From positions 1-6,414 of the forward strand of contig JAFWXB010000429.1 in assembly GCA_017523185.1 (NCBI GenBank): DNA of 6,414 nt. Direction: 5' to 3'. A model generated the notes under the pieces. That model did not search any database, was not told where the DNA came from, and was given only the letters and a program-made list of their open reading frames with translations. Every line of letters begins with the position of its first letter. Positions within the stretch are counted from its first letter, which is position 1. This document shows, one piece after another, positions 1 through 5,568 of this stretch. The translations under genes and the position numbers were made by a program. The DNA comes from Lachnospiraceae bacterium. Lineage in GTDB: Bacteria > Bacillota_A > Clostridia > Lachnospirales > Lachnospiraceae.

Positions 1-1629
1 AAGCATGACTCTTGCAATACACAAAAGCTGTTTTTGTCCTTGCGATAAATTCCCTCCATCTTCTGTAATATGTGTATCATATCCATTTGGAAGACGTTTG
101 ATAAAACTATGTGCATGAGCTGATTTCGCTGCTAAAATCATTTCTTCTTCTGTAGCTGTGGGTTTTCCCATACAAATATTTTCACGAATTGTACCTGCCT
201 TTAACCATGTTTCCTGCAATACCATACCATAGTTTTTACGAAGACTTTCTCTTGTAATATCTTTGATATCATATAATATATTCGAATACTCTTTTTGATT
301 AATTTTAAGCGAAAAATCACTTAATTTTTTTGTATTACTATGCAAATCTGCATCTGATTTATCTTTTTGTGTTTCCATACAAGAAGTTTTTACACTTGTA
401 TTTGACAATGATTTATCTTCTCCAATTTTAATACTTCCACTATTTACATCATAAAAACGCATCAATAAATTAATAAATGTTGTTTTTCCACAACCTGTTG
501 GACCTACAATAGCCACTCTTTGACCTGAGCTTACGTGTAAATTAAAATCTTCAATTAAACGCTTATCCGGTGTATAACTAAAAAACATATGTTCTATATT
601 GACTGTTCCATCTGCTTTTTCTAATGAAACTGCATTAGAAATATCCGGAAGTTCTGCTTCTTCTTCTATTAATTCAAATATTCTGCCTGCACAAGCAAGT
701 GCATTTTGAAGTTCTGTTACAACACCTGAAATTTCATTAAAAGGCTTTGTGTACTGGTTTGCATATGTCAAAAAGCAAGATAATTGTCCTACGGAAATTC
801 TTCCATTTAAAACAGAAAGTGCACCTGTTACACCAACTGCTCCATATACTAAACTATTTACAAAACGTGTACATGGATTTGTAAGACTTGAAAAAAATGT
901 AGCACGCAACGAACATTTTTCTAAACGGTCATTGATTTCTTGAAATTGTTCGATTGCCTCATCTTCATGTGCAAATGCTTGTACTGTTTTTTGATTTCCA
1001 ATCATTTCATCAATCAATGCTGTTTGTTCTCCTTTTGTCTTTGACTGCAATTGGAACATGGAATACGTTCTTTTTGCAATAAAACTTGCTACAAAAAGAG
1101 AAATTGGTGTTACAAGAACTACAACAAATGTGATTTTTACATCTAATGTCAACATAAAAAATAATGTACCGATAATTGTTGCAACACCTGAAAAAAGCTG
1201 TGTAAATCCAAGTAAAAGTCCTTCTGCAAACGTATCTACATCTGCAATAATACGACTTACCATATCTCCATGTGAATGAGAATCTATATATTTTAATGGT
1301 AAACGCTCTATTTTTTCAAACGCATCTTTTCGAATGTCCATTACAATATGGTATGTCATGCGATTATTACACATATTCATTATCCATTGTGCAATTGCTG
1401 CTGCACAAACAGCAATCACAGCTTTTATCGCAATCGTTTTAATTCCCTCAAAATCTACAAGCCCTTTTTCTATAATAAAATCAAGTGCTTCTCCCGTTAA
1501 AATCGGAAAATACAAACTAAGTGCTACTGTTCCCGAAGCTAAAAGAATCGAAAATAGCAAAAGGGGAATATAGCGTTTCATATAACGCAATACTTTTTTT
1601 AAGGTATGCATTTGTGTTTTATTTTTCAT
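1..1629 (-). CDS. ABC exporter half-transporter, partner B (C-terminus cut by window edge)
   Basis: This is a membrane permease fused to an ATPase, which couples ATP hydrolysis to export of an unidentified substrate. It reads open from ATG at 1629 to the left edge: 543 residues, with perhaps 70-90 missing. Six hydrophobic segments are visible at about 20-42, 64-84, 138-160, 165-186, 248-270 and 281-305. The ATPase follows, with A-loop Tyr352 (FFSYTP), Walker A GPTGCGKTT (376-384), Q-loop Gln472 (VLQET) and signature LSQGQ (528-532), where Gln replaces the usual second Gly of LSGGQ. Walker B, D-loop and H-loop lie outside the window. Walker A Lys382 and Gln472 are 90 residues apart, against 42 in the neighbouring partner, because of a polar Ser/Lys/Asp-rich insert at about 404-451. 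The gene overlaps its partner by 11 nt and starts behind a strong ribosome binding site, so the two are almost certainly co-translated as a heterodimer. The family call is firm; the substrate (drug, lipid or peptide) is unknown. Confidence 0.95.
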   Translation of the reverse strand, partial: MKNKTQMHTLKKVLRYMKRYIPLLLFSILLASGTVALSLYFPILTGEALDFIIEKGLVDFEGIKTIAIKAVIAVCAAAIAQWIMNMCNNRMTYHIVMDIRKDAFEKIERLPLKYIDSHSHGDMVSRIIADVDTFAEGLLLGFTQLFSGVATIIGTLFFMLTLDVKITFVVVLVTPISLFVASFIAKRTYSMFQLQSKTKGEQTALIDEMIGNQKTVQAFAHEDEAIEQFQEINDRLEKCSLRATFFSSLTNPCTRFVNSLVYGAVGVTGALSVLNGRISVGQLSCFLTYANQYTKPFNEISGVVTELQNALACAGRIFELIEEEAELPDISNAVSLEKADGTVNIEHMFFSYTPDKRLIEDFNLHVSSGQRVAIVGPTGCGKTTFINLLMRFYDVNSGSIKIGEDKSLSNTSVKTSCMETQKDKSDADLHSNTKKLSDFSLKINQKEYSNILYDIKDITRESLRKNYGMVLQETWLKAGTIRENICMGKPTATEEEMILAAKSAHAHSFIKRLPNGYDTHITEDGGNLSQGQKQLLCIARVML

Positions 1630-3367
1630 AATTTCCCCTTTCCTGTTTAAACTGCGAATCATAAATTTCCTTATATACTTCACAAGAGGTAAGCAATTCT
1701 TCATGTGTTCCCATGCCAACTGCTTCTCCATCTTCTAATACAATAATTTTATCTGCAAATTGTATGGAAGATGTTCTCTGTGATACAATAAAAATTGTTT
1801 TTTCGCCTGAAATACCTTTTAATGCACTTCTCAATTTTGCATCTGTGGCAAAATCAAGTGCAGAAGCACTATCATCTAAAATTAAAATATCCGGATTTTT
1901 TACAAGTGCACGAGCAATCGCCAAACGTTGTCTTTGTCCACCTGATAAATTTTTGCCACCTTGCTCTATTTTATGAGAAAGTCCATCTTCTTTTCCTTTT
2001 ACTACATCTACAGCTTGTGCAAGTTCTAATGCATTCCAAAGTTCTTCTTCTGTGGCATTTACATTTCCCCAACGCAAATTTTCTGCAATTGTGCCATGAA
2101 ATAATACACTTTTTTGCATAACAATCCCTATTTTTTCACGAAGTAACGAAAGTGGATAATCTTTTACATCAACACCTTCTATTTTTACAGAGCCTTTACA
2201 AACATCATAAAAACGTGGGATAAGATGTACAAGAGATGTTTTTCCCGAACCTGTTCCACCAATAATGCCAATTGTTTGTCCTTTTTTTGCTTCAAAATGA
2301 ATATCTGACAATGCTTCTTCTTTTGATTCTCCATAACACATACTGACATGCTCAAATTCTACCATTGGTGCTTTTGGATTGATTTTTGACAATATATTTT
2401 CTGTATCTTTTTGTTCTATAATAGACGACTTTGTTTCTAATACAGCCGAAACGCGATTTCCACAAGCAATTGCCTTTGTGATTAAAATAATTAAATTGGC
2501 TAACTTCACAAGTTCTACAAGAATTTGTGACATATAGCTTACAAGTGCAACTACTTCTCCTTGTGTAATTACGCCTGTATATACTTCCTTTGCACCAATC
2601 CAAATAATTACAACGGTCGCAATATCTACAATAATTAACGTAACCGGATTCATAAGAGCCGAAATACGTCCAACAATAATTTGTGCATTCGTTAAAATTT
2701 CATTACGTTCATTAAATTCTATAATTTCTTGTTCCTGCTTGTTAAATGCTCGAATCACACGCACACCTGCAAGATTTTCTCTTGTTTTTCCTAATACTTT
2801 ATCTAATGCTGTTTGCACATTTTTAAACATAGGAATTGTAATAAGCATAATTCCAAATACGACAACAGAAAGTAACGGAATAGTTACCGCAAAAACAAAT
2901 GCTGCTTTTACATTAACTGTAAATGCCATAATCATTGCACCAAATACGACAATTGGTGAACGCATAAACAAACGTAATACCATATTGACACCTGATTGCA
3001 ATTGATTAATATCACTTGTCATTCTTGTAATCAGCGTTGACGTTCCAATCCTATCAATATCTGCAAAAGATAAACGTTCTATATGGGAAAATAATGCCAT
3101 ACGAAGTTTTGCTGCAAATCCAACTGCTGCTTTTGCAGCAAAAAATTGTGCACTCACAGCACAAATCAATCCAATAATTGCCAAAAGAATCAATGCACCA
3201 CACATTTTAAAAATATAATTACGGTCATGGTTTGCAATTCCTACATCAATAATTTGTGCTACTACAAGAGGCACAAATAATTCAAAGGAAGCTTCTAATA
3301 ACTTAAATAATGGTGCAATAATAGATTCTTTTTTATAATCTTTCAAATACTTTAATAAGTTTTTCAT
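1619..3367 (-). CDS. ABC exporter half-transporter, partner A (degenerate ATP site)
   Basis: This complete 582-residue protein has the usual length of a half-transporter: a six-helix exporter domain followed by an ATPase. Hydrophobic segments lie at about 17-40, 54-76, 128-150, 155-178, 240-260 and 272-298. The ATPase has Walker A GGTGSGKTS (370-378), Q-loop Gln418, an intact signature LSGGQ (474-478), Walker B ILILDD (494-499) and D-loop SALD (502-505). Two catalytic positions are changed: Asp499 stands where the general-base Glu is expected, and Gln530 (VSQR) replaces the H-loop His. In known heterodimeric exporters such as TM287/288 of Thermotoga, the TM287-like subunit carries the same kind of changes, giving one ATP site that binds but hydrolyses poorly. 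I infer that this is the TM287-like subunit and that the downstream overlapping gene encodes its TM288-like partner. The start has only a weak AAAGAG-type ribosome site about 8 nt upstream. No regulator gene is adjacent, and the substrate is unknown. Confidence 0.96.
   Translation of the reverse strand: MKNLLKYLKDYKKESIIAPLFKLLEASFELFVPLVVAQIIDVGIANHDRNYIFKMCGALILLAIIGLICAVSAQFFAAKAAVGFAAKLRMALFSHIERLSFADIDRIGTSTLITRMTSDINQLQSGVNMVLRLFMRSPIVVFGAMIMAFTVNVKAAFVFAVTIPLLSVVVFGIMLITIPMFKNVQTALDKVLGKTRENLAGVRVIRAFNKQEQEIIEFNERNEILTNAQIIVGRISALMNPVTLIIVDIATVVIIWIGAKEVYTGVITQGEVVALVSYMSQILVELVKLANLIILITKAIACGNRVSAVLETKSSIIEQKDTENILSKINPKAPMVEFEHVSMCYGESKEEALSDIHFEAKKGQTIGIIGGTGSGKTSLVHLIPRFYDVCKGSVKIEGVDVKDYPLSLLREKIGIVMQKSVLFHGTIAENLRWGNVNATEEELWNALELAQAVDVVKGKEDGLSHKIEQGGKNLSGGQRQRLAIARALVKNPDILILDDSASALDFATDAKLRSALKGISGEKTIFIVSQRTSSIQFADKIIVLEDGEAVGMGTHEELLTSCEVYKEIYDSQFKQERGNYEK
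1635..1644 (-). promoter_or_regulatory. Ribosome binding site of ABC partner B, inside the end of partner A
   Basis: On the minus strand this reads AGGAAAGGGG, ending 5 nt before the ATG at 1629. It lies within the last codons of the upstream ABC gene. It fixes the start of partner B, and with the 11-nt overlap it points to translational coupling and matched output of the two subunits. Confidence 0.7.
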
Positions 3368-3400
3368 AATGCAACTCTTTCTTTATCTTTTTAGAAATAT

Positions 3401-3452
3401 AAAAAATCTGTTGCAAAAATATGATACTTTATGGTATCTGTATTCTACAACA
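3401..3452 (-). terminator. Candidate intrinsic terminator after yajC
   Basis: Read on the minus strand, TGTTGTAGAA pairs with TTTTGCAACA (10 bp, two of them G-U). A 4x4 internal loop follows, then GATAC/GTATC (5 bp) closes a 6-nt loop. The lower arm is followed by GA and six Ts (3406-3401). The position, about 50 nt past the yajC stop, suits a terminator or attenuator between yajC and the ABC pair. The stem is A+T-rich and interrupted, so strength is uncertain. The same bases also hold a weak promoter-like pair (see findings). Confidence 0.4.
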
Positions 3453-3499
3453 ACTTTTTATCCTTATTTATTATCTTTTATCATATTTTTTATAAAATA

Positions 3500-3817
3500 T
3501 TATTGTGCAGCTTCTGGTTTTTCTACAACTGCTACTGCACTTTTCTGCATTGGAATACGGCAGTTTCTGTTGTTTCCAAATTCTACAATTACAGTATCAT
3601 CTGCAATATCAATAATTGTTCCATAAAATCCACTTGTTGTAAGAACAGTATCGCCAACGGCTAATTCGCTTAACATTAAGTCTTTTTTCTTCTGTTCTTT
3701 CTGCTGTGGACGAATGGAGATGAAATACATCATTACAACTAAAATTATCATCCAAAGAATGATACCTGCCCAACCACCTGCTACTGCGCCTTCTGCTGAT
3801 GCTAAAATGGAATACAT
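3500..3817 (-). CDS. yajC: YajC, Sec translocase accessory membrane subunit
   Basis: YajC is a small inner-membrane protein that associates with SecDF and the SecYEG channel; its exact contribution to protein export is not settled. The 105-residue product matches the usual size. A short outward-facing N-terminus precedes one membrane helix (about 16-35), followed at once by the family-typical RPQQK (36-40) and a Lys-rich cytoplasmic stretch. The conserved soluble core comes next: VGDTVLTTSGFYGTI (54-68), then VIVEFG (76-81). I chose the ATG at 3817 over the in-frame TTG at 3820 because AGGAGG lies 8 nt before the ATG, the better spacing. The gene follows tgt by about 180 bp, a familiar pairing, but secD/secF do not follow it here; an ABC exporter pair does. 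A good promoter candidate sits just upstream, so it may be transcribed independently of tgt. Confidence 0.95.
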   Translation of the reverse strand: MYSILASAEGAVAGGWAGIILWMIILVVMMYFISIRPQQKEQKKKDLMLSELAVGDTVLTTSGFYGTIIDIADDTVIVEFGNNRNCRIPMQKSAVAVVEKPEAAQ

Positions 3818-3823
3818 CAATTG

Positions 3824-3831
3824 TTCCTCCT
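3824..3831 (-). promoter_or_regulatory. yajC ribosome binding site
   Basis: AGGAGGAA on the minus strand is a near-perfect Shine-Dalgarno sequence. It is 8 nt from the ATG at 3817 but only 5 nt from the alternative TTG at 3820, which supports the ATG start. Confidence 0.75.
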
Positions 3832-3851
3832 ATAAATTTGCTTATCTGTAT

Positions 3852-3880
3852 AGTATACATAAATTTATAAATAAGAGCAA
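3852..3880 (-). promoter_or_regulatory. Candidate sigma-A promoter for yajC
   Basis: On the minus strand, -35 TTGCTC (3880-3875) and -10 TATACT (3857-3852) are separated by 17 bp. The predicted start of transcription, near 3845, gives a leader of about 28 nt containing the yajC ribosome site. I see no convincing terminator between tgt and this promoter, so yajC may be read both from here and through from tgt. The rest of 3818-3997 is A+T-rich with nothing else I can support. Confidence 0.5.
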
Positions 3881-3997
3881 GCCTTTTTTGAATAAATATC
3901 TCAAAAGCCCTAAAATTAAAAGAAATTTTATACTTTACACAAATAGGTACAATACTATGCCTAACCACCACTTAATATTTCACATATATAAAAATAA

Positions 3998-5137
3998 TTA
4001 TTTATTTCCTTGGCTCATACCATATAATTTTTCTTCTTTATATGAATAGAATCTGCCTGCATCTAAAGCATCTCGGATTTCTTCCATCATCGTATTATAA
4101 AAATATAAGTTATGAAGTACACATAAACGCATTCCAAGCATTTCTTTTGCTTTTAACAAATGGCGAATATACGCTCTGCTATAATGCTTACAAGCAGGAC
4201 AGCCACAACCTTCTTCAATCGGACGCATATCTTTTTCAAATTTTTGATTAAACAAGTTAATTTTTCCTTGATTTGTATACAAATGTCCATGACGTCCGTT
4301 TCTTGTCGGATATACGCAATCAAAGAAATCAATGCCACGCTCTACGCCTTCTAAAATATTTGCCGGTGTTCCAACACCCATAAGATAGGTTGGTTTATTT
4401 TTTGGAAGATGTGGAACTGTCACATCTAATGTATGATACATTTCTTCGTGACTTTCTCCTACTGCAAGTCCTCCTACTGCATAACCATCTAAATCCATTT
4501 CCGAAATCTGCTTTGCATGGTCGATACGAATATCATCAAAAATTGCCCCTTGATTGATACCAAATAAAAGCTGTTCTTTATTTACTGTATCTTCTAAACC
4601 ATTTAAACGTACCATTTCTGTTTTACAACGTTCTAACCAACGTGTTGTTCTTGCTACGGAATTTGATACATATTTTCTGTCTGCTACACTTGACGGACAT
4701 TCATCAAACGCCATTGCAATTGTAGAGCCTAAGTTTGACTGAATTTGCATACTTTCTTCCGGACCCATAAAAATCTTTCTTCCATCAATATGCGAATTAA
4801 AATATACACCTTCTTCTTTGATTTTACGAAGTCCTGCAAGTGAAAATACCTGAAATCCACCGGAATCTGTAAGAATTGGTCTATCCCAAACCATAAATTT
4901 ATGAAGTCCACCAACTTCTTTTATTAATTTATCACCTGTACGTACATGCAAATGATACGTATTTGATAATTCTACTTGACATTTTACATCTTTTAAATCT
5001 TCTGTAGAAACTGCCCCCTTAATTGCAGCAACTGTTCCTACATTCATAAATACAGGTGTTTGAATATCACCATGTACTGTATGAAATACAGCACGTTTTG
5101 CACGCCCTTCTTCTTTTAATACTTCATATTTTGCCAT
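3998..5137 (-). CDS. tgt: tRNA-guanine transglycosylase (queuine tRNA-ribosyltransferase)
   Basis: Tgt exchanges guanine-34 in the anticodon of tRNAs with GUN anticodons for a queuosine precursor (preQ1 in most bacteria). The protein is complete at 379 residues, the usual bacterial length, with a TIM-barrel core. Visible active-site parts are Asp91 in TDSGGFQ (90-96), base-recognition Asp145 in AFDECP (143-148), the GGLAVGE loop (222-228) and nucleophile Asp273 in FDCVYPTRNGRHG (272-284). The zinc site Cys311, Cys313, Cys316 and His342 is intact. Cys147 and Val226 align by eye with the Zymomonas Cys158/Val233 pair that lets the bacterial enzyme take small preQ1 rather than queuine; that is inference. 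The ATG at 5137 follows AGAGGA by 4 nt. A strong promoter candidate lies about 50 nt upstream of the start. No queuosine synthesis gene is in the window. yajC follows. Confidence 0.97.
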   Translation of the reverse strand: MAKYEVLKEEGRAKRAVFHTVHGDIQTPVFMNVGTVAAIKGAVSTEDLKDVKCQVELSNTYHLHVRTGDKLIKEVGGLHKFMVWDRPILTDSGGFQVFSLAGLRKIKEEGVYFNSHIDGRKIFMGPEESMQIQSNLGSTIAMAFDECPSSVADRKYVSNSVARTTRWLERCKTEMVRLNGLEDTVNKEQLLFGINQGAIFDDIRIDHAKQISEMDLDGYAVGGLAVGESHEEMYHTLDVTVPHLPKNKPTYLMGVGTPANILEGVERGIDFFDCVYPTRNGRHGHLYTNQGKINLFNQKFEKDMRPIEEGCGCPACKHYSRAYIRHLLKAKEMLGMRLCVLHNLYFYNTMMEEIRDALDAGRFYSYKEEKLYGMSQGNK

Positions 5138-5195
5138 AAAATCCTCTTTCTTTATTTTCTATTTTTCAATTATTATTTTCAAAGTTATTCAAAAA

Positions 5196-5223
5196 ATTAT
5201 ATCCAATATGATATCTTAGTCAA
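5196..5223 (-). promoter_or_regulatory. Candidate sigma-A promoter for tgt
   Basis: On the minus strand, -35 TTGACT (5223-5218) and a perfect -10 TATAAT (5201-5196) are separated by 16 bp. The predicted start near 5189 gives a leader of about 50 nt before the tgt ATG. A second, weaker pair lies just upstream on the same strand: TTGAAA (5250-5245), 17 bp, TAAATT (5227-5222). The short leader does not resemble a preQ1 riboswitch. Confidence 0.6.
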
Positions 5224-5238
5224 TTTACCATATTATTC

Positions 5239-5268
5239 TTGACGTTTCAACCTTATTTTTTTTATAAT
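5239..5268 (+). promoter_or_regulatory. Candidate plus-strand promoter toward aroC
   Basis: -35 TTGACG (5239-5244) and a perfect -10 TATAAT (5263-5268) are separated by 18 bp. It stands back-to-back with the tgt promoter, the two -35 boxes only 15 bp apart. Transcription starting near 5275 would give aroC a leader of about 294 nt. I found no convincing -35/-10 pair closer to aroC, but in sequence this A+T-rich -10-like words occur by chance, so the call is moderate. Confidence 0.45.
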
Positions 5269-5458
5269 AAATTTTATCATATACAAATAAGTATTTATAT
5301 AAAAATAAATTTTGATGCAATAAATTATGAATATAACTATAATAAAAAATATAAGTTCCATAATTATTATCCTTATATAAAACCAATAGGTTATGATAAC
5401 AATTTTATTTTTATAAAAAACTACATTTTATATATGATTTTTATTACTTATATAGAAA

Positions 5459-5514
5459 TCTATAATGGATAAAACATGAAAAATTACATAAAAAAATCTT
5501 TTCTATTATGGATA
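5459..5514. repeat. Pair of 13-bp near-identical direct repeats upstream of aroC
   Basis: TCTATAATGGATA (5459-5471) and TCTATTATGGATA (5502-5514) match at 12 of 13 positions and start 43 bp apart, close to four helical turns. They sit 55-110 bp before the aroC start. They could be protein-binding sites or a chance match in A+T-rich DNA. Confidence 0.35.
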
Positions 5515-5568
5515 CATACATTTATGCAATTTTTCAAATTTACACATTTATAGTAGAAAGGATAACAT

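Larger units (their letters stand above)
5138..5568. other. Divergent tgt/aroC intergenic region, extremely A+T-rich
   Basis: This 431-bp gap holds no gene I can support. By hand count, 5281-5460 contains 24 G or C in 180 bases (13%). The tgt-proximal third carries the two divergent promoter candidates. The rest has a perfect 11-bp dyad GTTATGATAAC (5390-5400), the small hairpin-forming TATAG-AAAT-CTATA (5451-5464) and a 13-bp near-repeat TCTATWATGGATA at 5459-5471 and 5502-5514. An isolated TATAAT at 5461-5466 lacks a credible -35 box. The aroC ribosome site AAAGGA is at 5557-5562. I see no T-box, riboswitch or terminator. Confidence 0.6.

Noticed and set aside
274..423. Frameshift or pseudogene in the second ABC protein
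   Set aside because: The frame is open through the insert and the Q-loop and signature motifs follow in the same frame, so an in-frame insertion is the better reading.
749..1573. Several plus-strand open frames opposite the second ABC gene
   Set aside because: They are antisense to a well-supported coding sequence with intact family motifs and have no start signals of their own.
3609..3971. 120-codon minus-strand frame overlapping the start of yajC
   Set aside because: It is out of frame with the clear yajC reading, has no recognisable protein features and lacks a ribosome site; yajC explains the region.
5138..5190. preQ1 riboswitch in the tgt leader
   Set aside because: The roughly 50-nt leader lacks the C-rich loop and the short G-C stem of preQ1 aptamers; it is almost all A and T.
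5390..5408. GATAACAATTTT resembling part of the E. coli lac operator region
   Set aside because: The similarity is short and A+T-driven, with no lac-type gene or regulator nearby.
5239..5472. 77-codon plus-strand open frame in the tgt/aroC spacer
   Set aside because: It begins with TTG inside the promoter candidate, has no ribosome site, and encodes almost only Tyr, Asn, Lys, Ile and Phe, as random A+T-rich DNA does.
5549..5554. TATAGT as the -10 box of an aroC promoter
   Set aside because: Transcription would start at the ribosome binding site, and no acceptable -35 box lies 16-18 bp upstream.
5275..5568. T-box or amino-acid leader peptide controlling aroC
   Set aside because: No AGGGTGGNACCGCG-like T-box sequence, no terminator hairpin and no short frame rich in aromatic codons behind a ribosome site was found.
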